Source of the DNA: Acidimicrobiaceae bacterium
GTDB lineage: Bacteria; Actinomycetota; Acidimicrobiia; Acidimicrobiales; MedAcidi-G1
DNA: 13,527 bases
NCBI GenBank assembly: GCA_003541675.1
Contig: DPMC01000242.1
Location: 1-13,527 of the forward strand
Direction: 5' to 3'
The translations under genes and the position numbers were made by a program. The notes beneath the pieces are model-generated. The model was given only the letters and a program-made list of their open reading frames with translations, was not told the DNA's origin and ran no database searches. This document shows, one piece after another, positions 6,689 to 13,527 of the stretch. Every line of letters begins with the position of its first letter. Within the stretch, counting starts at the first letter, position 1.

Positions 6689-7495
6689 ATGGCCGACACC
6701 ACTTCCCCACCCGACTTCCGCACCATCGCCGTCACCTGCGACGGCCGACGGGGCACCCTCACGTTGAACCGGCCCGACCGGCTCAACGCGCTCTCCAACG
6801 AACTGATGGCCGAAGTGGCCGACGCCGCGGCGTGGTTCGACCACCAGTCCGACCTGCGGGTAGTGGTGGTGCGCGGCGAGGGTCGAGCGTTCAGCGCGGG
6901 ATTCGACCTCACGGTGTTCGGCGACGACGGACCGTCGCCGGCCGGAGGACGAGTCCCATCCGACACCGGGCGCCTCATGGCCGACGCCCTGGAGCGAACC
7001 TCACCGGTACTTATCGCCGCCATGCACGGCCACGTGGTGGGCGGGGGTCTCGTCATCGGCGCGGCATGCGATCTGCGTATTGCCACAGCCGACGTGTCGT
7101 TCTCCATTCCCGAGGTCGACCTGGGCATCCCGTTGGCCTGGGGCGGCATTCCCCGCCTGGTACGCGAGATCGGCCCGGCCCTCACCAAGGAACTGGTTAT
7201 GACATGCCGTCCCTTCAGCGCCGCAGAGGCCATGGCCGCTGGGTTCCTGAACCGGGTCGTGCCCGCCGACGAACTTGACGCGGCGGTCGAAGAACTTGCG
7301 GAGGCTGTGGCCAGTCGACCCCGCGGCGCGGTGTTGGCTACCAAGCGGCACGTCAACGCGGTCACCGACCAGATGGTGGGCACCGGCCGTTCGTGGTCCG
7401 ATGCCGACGGTCTTACCGCCGCACTGCGCGACCCTGAGGGCCGCGCGTCACGCGAGTCCTACATGGAGCGCCTCCAGGCTAAGAAGCGGAAGTAG
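6689..7495 (+). CDS. Enoyl-CoA hydratase/isomerase (crotonase) superfamily protein
   Basis: 268 aa, full length for a single crotonase domain, predicted cytosolic. Seen: L-N-R-P-D-R-L-N-A-L (26-35), the CoA-binding landmark; the first oxyanion-hole segment A-F-S-A-G-F-D-L (67-74); the second in H-G-H-V-V-G-G-G-L-V-I-G-A-A-C-D-L-R-I-A (113-132); then I-P-E-V-D-L-G-I-P (140-148). Aligned with rat mitochondrial enoyl-CoA hydratase, E142 matches Glu164, but the place of Glu144 (about residue 122) is valine. A classical two-glutamate hydratase is therefore unlikely; a one-glutamate isomerase, or another crotonase reaction on an acyl-CoA, fits better. It starts 33 nt after valS on the same strand and ends 9 nt before an amidohydrolase gene, so these two, and perhaps valS, are co-transcribed. 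It has a basic C-terminal tail (K-K-R-K). Confidence 0.9.
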   Translation: MADTTSPPDFRTIAVTCDGRRGTLTLNRPDRLNALSNELMAEVADAAAWFDHQSDLRVVVVRGEGRAFSAGFDLTVFGDDGPSPAGGRVPSDTGRLMADALERTSPVLIAAMHGHVVGGGLVIGAACDLRIATADVSFSIPEVDLGIPLAWGGIPRLVREIGPALTKELVMTCRPFSAAEAMAAGFLNRVVPADELDAAVEELAEAVASRPRGAVLATKRHVNAVTDQMVGTGRSWSDADGLTAALRDPEGRASRESYMERLQAKKRK

Positions 7496-7504
7496 GTATC
7501 AACC

Positions 7505-9103
7505 ATGCCTATCGCCGACCGCCTGTTCATTAACGCCACCTTCCACACCCTCGATTCGACATCGCCTGATGGATCGCCTGCCCAGGCACTGGCCTCTTGG
7601 CGGGGTCGCATCATCGCCGTAGGCAGCCGTGCCGACGCCGAACCGCTAATAGGACCGAAAACCGAGGTAGTCGACCTCGACGGAGCCACTGTGCTGCCCG
7701 GGTTCATCGAGACGCACATGCACCCCATTGCCGCCGGGGTGACGATGACCGCTCCTCAGATCGGCTATCCGGACTGCCGGAACATTGATGACGTGGTGGC
7801 CGCCCTCGCCGAACGGGCCGCAATCACTCCGTCCGGTGAGGCCATCCAGGCCTGGGGATACGACGACTCGCTCATGGTCGACGACCGACACCTCTCGCGT
7901 GACGACCTGAACCGGGCCAGCACCGACCACCCCATCCTCATCAGGCACATCTCGGGACACCTCTCGTACGCCAACGACCGCACCCTCGAGATGGCCGGCA
8001 TCACCGACGACGTCAAGGATCCGGTGGGCGGCGTCTTCCAGCGGGAGGCATCAGGTCGGCCCAACGGCTGCATGGAGGAAACGGCCGGATTCGCCGTCGC
8101 GGCGACCTTCCCCCAGAGCACCTTGTCCGACATGGCCGCCGGTGCCCGTGCCATCTCCGACCACTGCCTGTCGGTCGGAACCACAACCATGACCGATGCT
8201 GCGGTCGGATCCCCGGACATGTATGCCGCCTACCAGCAGGGCATCGAGGACGGCTCGATCCGAGTCAGAACCCGGGTGTTTCCCATCTGGGGGACCGCCG
8301 GCGACCTACCGTTCCGCACCGGCATCGGCGATGAGCGGCTGTCCATTGGCGCCATGAAGTTCATCTCCGACGGTTCGATTCAGGGGTACACCGCGTGCCT
8401 CTGCAAGGGATACCACGACCGGCCCGACGTGAACGGCTACGAGGTCATCCCGGCCGCCGAGCTCATCGAACTGGTCACCGACGCCCATGCCAAGGGTTGG
8501 CAGGTAGCCGTCCACGCCAATGGCGACGCGGCGATCGACAACACATTGGATGCCATCGAGGCGGCACTCGACGCCCATCCCCGAGACGACCACCGCCACC
8601 GGATCGAGCACTGCCAGACGGCTCGCGAAGACCAACTGGAACGCATGGCCCGTCTCGGAGTACTGGCTTCCGTGTTCGCCAACCACATCTGGTACTGGGG
8701 TGACCGTCATCGTGACCGGTTCCTTGGTCCGGAGCGGGGGTCCCGCATCGATCCGCTGGCCAGCTTCACAGCCCACGGCATTGTGCACGCCCTGCACTGT
8801 GACATGCCGGTCACACCGCTCGACCCGCTATTCACCATCTGGACGGCCGTGAACCGGGTCACTCGAGATGGCGAGTTGCTCGGCCCCGATCAACGGGCCC
8901 GGGTCACCGATGCGGTGGCCGGGTACACGTCGGCCGCGGCCTTCGTGAACATGGAGGAGTACGACAAGGGGACCCTCGAGGTGGGAAAGTTGGCCGACCT
9001 GGTGGTGCTAGACGCCGACCCGTTCGAGGTCGATCCGATGTCCATCAGGGACATCTCGGTGCAGGCCACCGTGGTCGGTGGCGTGGTTGAGTACCGGGCC
9101 TGA
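7505..9103 (+). CDS. YtcJ-like metal-dependent amidohydrolase
   Basis: 532 aa, the usual size of YtcJ/COG1574-type amidohydrolases (TIM-barrel hydrolases with a metal centre, acting on amides, N-acyl compounds or related C-N bonds). Seen: an N-terminal beta-sandwich half, then V-L-P-G-F-I-E-T-H-M-H-P with the H71-x-H73 metal pair; M-K-F-I-S-D-G (K285, D289), with K285 in the position of the bridging lysine; V-A-V-H-A-N-G-D (H337); H-R-I-E-H-C-Q (H369); and L-H-C-D-M-P-V-T-P-L-D-P (D433), the catalytic aspartate. The C-terminal G-K-L-A-D-L-V-V-L-D-A-D-P sandwich strand closes the domain. No signal peptide, so probably cytosolic. It starts 9 nt after the crotonase gene with a short AGG ribosome-binding site, consistent with co-transcription. 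It is a distant paralogue of the amidohydrolase at 11867-13504. The substrate is unknown. Confidence 0.9.
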   Translation: MPIADRLFINATFHTLDSTSPDGSPAQALASWRGRIIAVGSRADAEPLIGPKTEVVDLDGATVLPGFIETHMHPIAAGVTMTAPQIGYPDCRNIDDVVAALAERAAITPSGEAIQAWGYDDSLMVDDRHLSRDDLNRASTDHPILIRHISGHLSYANDRTLEMAGITDDVKDPVGGVFQREASGRPNGCMEETAGFAVAATFPQSTLSDMAAGARAISDHCLSVGTTTMTDAAVGSPDMYAAYQQGIEDGSIRVRTRVFPIWGTAGDLPFRTGIGDERLSIGAMKFISDGSIQGYTACLCKGYHDRPDVNGYEVIPAAELIELVTDAHAKGWQVAVHANGDAAIDNTLDAIEAALDAHPRDDHRHRIEHCQTAREDQLERMARLGVLASVFANHIWYWGDRHRDRFLGPERGSRIDPLASFTAHGIVHALHCDMPVTPLDPLFTIWTAVNRVTRDGELLGPDQRARVTDAVAGYTSAAAFVNMEEYDKGTLEVGKLADLVVLDADPFEVDPMSIRDISVQATVVGGVVEYRA

Positions 9104-9157
9104 CGAGAAGCCCTCACTCCTAGAAGCCCTGTCACACTCCGCCGTCGTGATGGGTCC

Positions 9158-9363
9158 ATGGATGCGACGGCCACCCTCTCCACCTCCGGCCCCACCGCGG
9201 TTCAACCGCTCGGGCGTTTATCCGTTCCGCACGTACACGCCTCGCCGATTTCGCCGCCGACAACCTGACGGCCGGCGACCTCGTACTGCACTGTTCTACC
9301 CGCCACCTGGTTCACGAAAGGTGGGCCCACGAGGACGAACTGCTAGCCAGTCGGGCTCCCTAG
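9158..9363 (+). pseudogene. Possible frameshifted small coding sequence or gene remnant
   Basis: The frame ending at TAG 9361-9363 encodes, from about 9217, a peptide of natural-looking composition (R-L-A-D-F-A-A-D-N-L-T-A-G-D-L-V-L-H, then H-L-V-H-E-R-W-A-H-E-D-E-L-L-A-S) with G/C-rich third positions. This frame has no ATG, GTG or TTG after the stop at 9148-9150. An ATG at 9158 opens the frame one base over, and its codons to about 9214 are also G/C-rich in third position. A single-base deletion near 9205-9220 (CGGGCGTTTATCC) would explain the break and would restore a protein of about 68 aa. Its stop shares the CTAG at 9360-9363 with the stop of the convergent serine hydrolase, a common layout for real convergent genes. 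Alternatives: a sequencing error in the GGG or TTT run, the tail of a decayed gene, or chance. No family recognised. Confidence 0.3.
9303..9324. terminator. Weak bidirectional hairpin between convergent operons
   Basis: CCACCT (9303-9308) and AGGTGG (9319-9324) form a perfect 6-bp stem with a 10-nt loop, 35 bp from the stop codon of the serine hydrolase and about 200 bp after the amidohydrolase stop. It is the best inverted repeat in this convergent gap, but no T tract follows on either strand. Termination here may depend on Rho instead, and the repeat lies within the possible coding remnant. Confidence 0.15.
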
Positions 9364-10709
9364 CAACGGTCGAGGATGGCCCGGTAGAGCGACTCATGGG
9401 AGACGTCGGTGTAGACGTTGCCGGTCACCGGGTGGGCACTGAACTTGGCCACCACCAGGTCCTTCTCGGGGTGGCAAAACACTCGCTGTCCGTGGACACC
9501 CATAGGCATGAACGCGCCCATGGGCTGCTGGAGGTTCCAACAGTGCCGATGGAAGGTCCAACCCTCGCGGGTTGGGTATCCGCCTCCGCTCCCTGGATAC
9601 GGCGTGCCGCCGGCCGCTATGTCGTTGGCTACCGCCGCCGGGATCGCCTGGCGCTCGTCGACGCCCTCTCCCACCCGGCCCGACCGGGCAAGCATCCGGC
9701 CGAACCGCGCTAGATCGCGCAGAGTGCACGACATGCCGCCCGACGTGACGGCGACCCCACGGCCATCGAGGACCACCGAGGCATCCCCCTCGGCCCCCAT
9801 CGGCTTCCAGATCTCCTCGGATACGCCGTCCACCCACCGTCGACCGGTGGCTCGGGCTGTTACCCACGACAGCACGTCGGTGGTCACCGACTTGTAGAGG
9901 AACGATTCCCCTGGCAGTTGGTCCCGCTCGGTGAACCCCATGATCGCCTCGTGGATCCCGCACGGACCGTCCCAGTTGCCAGGCACCGGCGTGAATGCCA
10001 TGGCCACCGCGTACCGCATGATGTCCGACTTATTGTCGCTGTAGTCCTCGACGAACCGGATCCCGTCGGTCATGTCCAACGCCTGTTGCACGGTCACCGG
10101 CGCGTAGGCCGTGTCGGCCAACTCGGGCACGTGCACGGTCAGCAAGTCGTCCATTGCCATGGCACCCGACTCGACGGCCGCCATAGCCAGCACTCCGGTC
10201 ACCGTCTTGGTCATCGAAAACATGATGTGGCGGGTCGAACGATCCATACCGTTGAAGTACCGCTCGGCCACCACTCGGCCCCGGTGCAGCACCAAGAACC
10301 CGTTGGTGCACGTTTGGTGGAGCATCTCGTCGAGCGTCCAGTTGTCGCCGTCGCCGTCATCCATGGCCAACTCATCGAGGTCGACAAGGCCTACTTCATC
10401 GTCAGCTTCGTTCTCAGCGCCTTCCTGACCACTGGAGGTGTGTGCATCCGGCAGCAGGTCTCCGGCCGGGCCACCGGCAGCGATCCGGGCCGATGCCCGT
10501 AGCTCGTCCATGTGGGTGAACGACCAGCGGGTGTTGGGCCACGCCGTCCAGTTCCCGTGATGGACTCGCTTGTCCTCGGGCACTGGCGAACCGGCCATCA
10601 GTCCGGCCTCGGAAGCTGTCACCGGTTCGGGCAGGACATCCAACGCGGTCGGTTGTGGCCGTCCGGTCTCGGGACATATCAATGTCACAACGAGTTGCGG
10701 AGTCAGCAT
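9360..10709 (-). CDS. Beta-lactamase-fold serine hydrolase (NylB / 6-aminohexanoate-dimer hydrolase-like)
   Basis: 449 aa. This penicillin-binding-protein-like fold hydrolyses amide or ester bonds through a Ser-Lys-Tyr centre. Seen: F-S-M-T-K (nucleophile S165, K168), the SxxK motif; F-L-Y-K-S (Y272, S274), the Y-x-S motif used by NylB-like and esterase members; and G-V-H-G-Q (404-408) near the third-motif position. A segment typical of this subfamily, G-S-P-V-P-E-D-K-R-V...N-W...R-W-S-F-T-H (about 40-66), lies before the catalytic domain. Two oddities: 37 residues precede that conserved start, and an acidic stretch (about 94-123, rich in D and E) lies between it and the catalytic domain. ATG 10709 overlaps the stop of the GTPase gene (ATGCTGA) and has an AGGA ribosome-binding site 7 nt upstream, so I prefer it to ATG 10598 (M38). 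No signal peptide is evident. Last gene of the three-gene operon. Confidence 0.88.
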   Translation of the reverse strand: MLTPQLVVTLICPETGRPQPTALDVLPEPVTASEAGLMAGSPVPEDKRVHHGNWTAWPNTRWSFTHMDELRASARIAAGGPAGDLLPDAHTSSGQEGAENEADDEVGLVDLDELAMDDGDGDNWTLDEMLHQTCTNGFLVLHRGRVVAERYFNGMDRSTRHIMFSMTKTVTGVLAMAAVESGAMAMDDLLTVHVPELADTAYAPVTVQQALDMTDGIRFVEDYSDNKSDIMRYAVAMAFTPVPGNWDGPCGIHEAIMGFTERDQLPGESFLYKSVTTDVLSWVTARATGRRWVDGVSEEIWKPMGAEGDASVVLDGRGVAVTSGGMSCTLRDLARFGRMLARSGRVGEGVDERQAIPAAVANDIAAGGTPYPGSGGGYPTREGWTFHRHCWNLQQPMGAFMPMGVHGQRVFCHPEKDLVVAKFSAHPVTGNVYTDVSHESLYRAILDRC

Positions 10710-11827
10710 GGTTTGGTCCTGTTCTCCTGGAAGGATTGATCGGCTCCTTCAGCTCTGGTGGCCAGCCCGGCATCGAGCACCGCTGTGAGATCGAGGGAGG
10801 TGAGCACTCCGGGGGTGGTGATGGCCACCAGCACACCCGCCGCTGATTCTGGTACCGACGCCATAACCGGTTCGATCGTCACCCTGCCTGCCGCCAGATG
10901 GATGGCTGTCGTGGTCCCGTCCAGGGCCTCGACCACCGCCTTGGCCCGCAGCAGTGCCGGGCCCAACTGATTAACCAGTGAAGCCAGCGAAGCAGCCAGA
11001 CGGTCAACGTCCACCGGGCCGGATGCCCGCCACATGGCGGTCTCCACCGGCAGGTCCAACGCCGGACCGACCGCCAAAGAATCGCCATCCCCATGGTTGC
11101 CGTCCTCCCCGGTGCTATCGGTGCTCCCGACGGACGATGCGCCTAGGGCTGGACTTCCCAGGACCGATTGGACCCAGCGGTCCGCGCCGTCCGGGTTCGC
11201 CCCTTCCGGCGAATCGGCGATCACGATGGGCACGTCCGGTGCGAGTTCGGTGCACCAGGCCACGGCGCCGAGCCCCCCGTCGGGGACCAGGTCGGCCTTC
11301 GTCACCACGAGCAGGTCGGCTGCCCGAATCTGGCGTAGCACCAGCGGGCCACATGCCGGATCAGCGGCTCGGATCACCACGTCGGTGGCGTCCACGGCTA
11401 CCACGATCCCATCAGGCCGGATCCTCCGGCGATCTCCGTAGGCGGCCACCCGATCCGGTTCGGCCACACCGCTGGCCTCGACGACCAGGCGGTCCAGTTG
11501 CCGGTTCGACGACTGACCAGCCAGAACCAGATCCCGCAAGGTCACGGCCAGCGAGTCGCCGATCGAGCAGCAGATGCAACCGTTCGTGAGCTCCACGGTG
11601 TCACCGTCACGGGCTGCGATCAGTCCGACGTCCAGATTCACTTCGCCTATGTCGTTGACCACCACAGCAATGCGTTCGCCATTGGTAGCCCGTAGTAACC
11701 GGTTCACGAGCGTCGTCTTGCCGGCTCCCAGCCACCCCCCCAACACGACCATCGGAACCCGGGGACCGGGGCCACCAGGCACAGACGGATCCGAGGACGC
11801 CATCGTCACGTCTGATGCACCAATCAC
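10703..11827 (-). CDS. CobW/G3E-family GTPase, putative metallochaperone (COG0523)
   Basis: 374 aa from GTG 11827. G3E GTPases load or deliver metals (Zn, Co, Ni, Fe) to target enzymes. Seen: Walker A G-G-W-L-G-A-G-K-T (30-38); switch region V-N-D-I-G-E-V-N-L-D (57-66); the family-specific metal-binding C-x-C-C in G-C-I-C-C (83-87); V-E-A-S-G-V-A-E-P (116-124) in the Walker B region; and the guanine-specifying T-K-A-D (176-179). A CobW_C-type domain follows from about residue 262. There is no His-rich stretch of the kind seen in some Zn-related members. It starts 39 nt after the upstream amidohydrolase and overlaps the serine hydrolase start by 7 nt, so the three are very likely one operon. 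The context suggests metal supply to the amidohydrolase. ATG 11803 (M9) is a possible later start, since no strong ribosome-binding site precedes either. Confidence 0.9.
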   Translation of the reverse strand: MIGASDVTMASSDPSVPGGPGPRVPMVVLGGWLGAGKTTLVNRLLRATNGERIAVVVNDIGEVNLDVGLIAARDGDTVELTNGCICCSIGDSLAVTLRDLVLAGQSSNRQLDRLVVEASGVAEPDRVAAYGDRRRIRPDGIVVAVDATDVVIRAADPACGPLVLRQIRAADLLVVTKADLVPDGGLGAVAWCTELAPDVPIVIADSPEGANPDGADRWVQSVLGSPALGASSVGSTDSTGEDGNHGDGDSLAVGPALDLPVETAMWRASGPVDVDRLAASLASLVNQLGPALLRAKAVVEALDGTTTAIHLAAGRVTIEPVMASVPESAAGVLVAITTPGVLTSLDLTAVLDAGLATRAEGADQSFQENRTKPC

Positions 11828-11866
11828 CGGACCACCGAGGTCACGAGATGTCGCTCGGGCATCAGA

Positions 11867-13504
11867 TCAGCGGGGCAGCGGGTAGACCCGCCCGGACAGC
11901 ATGGTGGCCTCGATGCCGATGTCGGGCCACGCCAGCGGATCCAACTCGAAGGGATCCTCAGCCAACACCGTCACGTCAGCCAACTTCCCCGAGACCAGCG
12001 AACCGATCTCTCCATCTAGGAACAGTTGCCACGCCGCCTCGATAGTCACCGCGGCCATGGCGTCGTAGGGGCTGAGGCACTCCTCCGGACAGAACTCCAC
12101 ACCGGACGCCGACCTCCGGGTAGCCATGACTGACGCGGCCAACAGGGGCTCCAGCGGCCCCATCGGCAGGTCTGAATGCAGAGACACGCTCATGCCGTAG
12201 CGGCGAGCCGAACCCACGCGGGTCATCTGCGAGGCCCGCTCGGTGCCCAGTCCCTCAGCCGCGAACTGGTCGCCGAAGAACCGCAGGTAGTAGCCGTTGG
12301 CCTGAATGGCGCATCCCAGCGCCGCAGCCCGCCGCATCTGTGCCTGGGTCGATACGCCAACGTGATGCAACACCGTCCGATGGTCGAAGCGAGGCGCCTC
12401 TGCCAGCAACTCGGCTATCGCGTCCAGCGTGGCGTCCATCCCCCGGTCACCGTTGACGTGGATGTTCACCTGTGACCCAGCGTTCCAGAAGGATCGGATG
12501 TGCTGCACGATGCGATCCGGTTCGGCCATCCACGCCCCCTCGTGTCCGTCGATGTAGCCGGGCTCACCCAACTGCATGAGTTGGGCGATGAACGCCCCAT
12601 CGGCGAAGAACTTGGTGGCGTCCAGAAAGCGGATCCGTTCGGTTCCCTGGGCCCGCATCTCGGCCATGCGATCGGCCGCCTCGGCGCCGTACTCCCTATT
12701 GAAGGCGGCCACCTGGGGGATCAGGTACTGCCGGAACGGCACGTGGTCGCCCTCGTGCACACGGGCCAGGACCTCCAGTTCACGCTCCGGCAGGGCCATC
12801 CCTCCGAAACCGACGTCGGCAATGGTCGTCACCCCGCCCCGGTGGACCAATTGGCCCACCTCCTCCATCATTGCCTCATACCGTCCCTCGCCGATCAGCA
12901 CTTCACGCAGCGTCCGCAGCGCCCACGCCATGCCGGACTCCCACATGCGCCCGGTCTCCAGGTCGATGTTCGGGTCCCAGGCCGCGCCCTCCGCGGCATC
13001 CACCAGCTCCAGTGCCGGCCCGTTACACCACACCTCGTGGAACGAACGGCCCCACACCACGATGGGGCGGATGGCCGACACGGCATCCAGATCGGCCCGG
13101 TTCAACTCACCGTGGAACTGACGATGCCATCCGTAGGTGATGAACGGCTGGTCAGACGAGTAGCGGGCCTCCAACTCGGCCAGCCGGTCTAAGTAGGCAT
13201 CACGGCCCAGAGTGGCCGGCACGTCGCGCCCTCGGAGGTCCCACGACTCCGGGGTGATCCACTCGGTGGCCAAGAGCAGGGCCATCAGCGGCGGATGCAC
13301 GTGCGGGTCAATCAGCCCGGGCACCAGAATCGAATCGGTGAACTGATTGTCGATCACGTGCTCGTGGGCGTCCAACCACGGACGGAGCGACTCCATCGTC
13401 CCCACCTCGACTATCCGGTCGCCCCGGACAGCCAGCGCTGTGGCCTCGGGCAGCGACGGATCCATGGTGTGGATCCGTCGCGCCGGATACACCGTGATGC
13501 TCAC
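11867..13504 (-). CDS. YtcJ-like metal-dependent amidohydrolase (first gene of the right-hand operon)
   Basis: 545 aa from GTG 13504, with a clear GAGGAG ribosome-binding site 9 nt upstream, which fixes the start. Seen: N-terminal sandwich strands; L-V-P-G-L-I-D-P-H-V-H-P with the metal pair H68-x-H70; A-T-K-F-F-A-D-G (K298, D302), K298 in the bridging-lysine position; V-N-I-H-V-N-G-D (H349); V-L-H-H-V-G (H380/H381); and S-L-H-S-D-L-P-M-G-P-L-E-P (D445), the catalytic aspartate. The C-terminus has G-K-L-A-D-V-T-V-L-A-E-D-P. The active-site set is complete, so it should be active on a C-N or related bond; the substrate is unknown. No signal peptide is evident. It is followed after 39 nt by the G3E GTPase gene. 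It differs strongly from the amidohydrolase at 7505-9103 outside the metal motifs, so the two are not a recent duplication. Confidence 0.9.
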   Translation of the reverse strand: MSITVYPARRIHTMDPSLPEATALAVRGDRIVEVGTMESLRPWLDAHEHVIDNQFTDSILVPGLIDPHVHPPLMALLLATEWITPESWDLRGRDVPATLGRDAYLDRLAELEARYSSDQPFITYGWHRQFHGELNRADLDAVSAIRPIVVWGRSFHEVWCNGPALELVDAAEGAAWDPNIDLETGRMWESGMAWALRTLREVLIGEGRYEAMMEEVGQLVHRGGVTTIADVGFGGMALPERELEVLARVHEGDHVPFRQYLIPQVAAFNREYGAEAADRMAEMRAQGTERIRFLDATKFFADGAFIAQLMQLGEPGYIDGHEGAWMAEPDRIVQHIRSFWNAGSQVNIHVNGDRGMDATLDAIAELLAEAPRFDHRTVLHHVGVSTQAQMRRAAALGCAIQANGYYLRFFGDQFAAEGLGTERASQMTRVGSARRYGMSVSLHSDLPMGPLEPLLAASVMATRRSASGVEFCPEECLSPYDAMAAVTIEAAWQLFLDGEIGSLVSGKLADVTVLAEDPFELDPLAWPDIGIEATMLSGRVYPLPR

Positions 13505-13513
13505 GGATTGCGC

Positions 13514-13519
13514 TCCTCA
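13514..13519 (-). promoter_or_regulatory. Strong ribosome-binding site (GAGGAG) for the amidohydrolase
   Basis: GAGGAG on the minus strand lies 9 nt before GTG 13504 and decides the start codon. It is part of TGAGGAG, so the TGA could also be the stop codon of a gene further upstream, beyond the window; the frame cannot be checked. Confidence 0.6.
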
Positions 13520-13527
13520 GCGCCCGC

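Noticed and set aside
9078..9713. Plus-strand open frame of 211 codons spanning the end of the amidohydrolase and the opposing serine hydrolase
   Set aside because: It overlaps two solid genes, and its product in the gap is Pro/Arg-rich low-complexity, unlike the better-looking frame ending at 9363.
1..13527. Mobile element, CRISPR, tRNA, phage or toxin-antitoxin content
   Set aside because: No direct-repeat arrays, transposase or integrase motifs, tRNA-like cloverleaf or small paired genes were seen. Base composition and codon use look even across the window.

Overview
This is a GC-rich (about 65% by eye) bacterial chromosomal segment, tightly packed with metabolic genes on both strands. 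Several features point to a high-GC actinobacterium, perhaps of the Acidimicrobiia type: strong G/C at third codon positions, GTG starts, TANNNT boxes 6-9 nt ahead of start codons (leaderless or near-leaderless transcription), a type 2 (archaeal-like) valyl-tRNA synthetase, and a mix of acyl-CoA, phytanoyl-CoA dioxygenase, YtcJ-type amidohydrolase and NylB-type serine hydrolase genes. That placement is inference. I see no rRNA, tRNA, CRISPR array, insertion sequence, integrase or phage gene.

Layout. (1) 1-407, minus: the N-terminal part of an RDD-family membrane protein, running off the left edge. It is divergent from a PhyH-type 2-oxoglutarate/Fe(II) dioxygenase (480-1310, plus). (2) Convergent with the dioxygenase is an acyl-CoA dehydrogenase (1376-2590, minus). 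A perfect GTTACC-N4-GGTAAC palindrome overlaps its likely -10 box, so it may be under its own repressor. (3) Behind it lies a TetA-like 12-TM MFS exporter (2687-3910, minus), divergent over 51 bp from valS (3962-6655, plus). (4) valS is followed on the plus strand by a crotonase-fold protein (6689-7495) and, 9 nt later, a YtcJ-like amidohydrolase (7505-9103). (5) A 256-bp convergent gap (9104-9359) holds a probable frameshifted small coding remnant and a weak hairpin. (6) The right third is a minus-strand operon: YtcJ-like amidohydrolase (13504-11867), CobW/G3E GTPase (11827-10703), and NylB/beta-lactamase-fold serine hydrolase (10709-9360), the last two overlapping by 7 nt (ATGCTGA).

How the genes may work together. 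The left part looks like lipid or xenobiotic acyl metabolism plus export. The right part suggests hydrolytic catabolism of amides, cyclic amides or esters. The metal-dependent amidohydrolase is co-transcribed with a G3E GTPase that could supply its metal, and with a serine hydrolase of the family that cleaves linear amide or ester oligomers. A second amidohydrolase paired with a crotonase-fold enzyme converges on this operon. The amidohydrolase/CobW/serine-hydrolase cassette is the best candidate here for an undescribed pathway. Its substrate cannot be read from sequence. No gap exceeds 300 bp.
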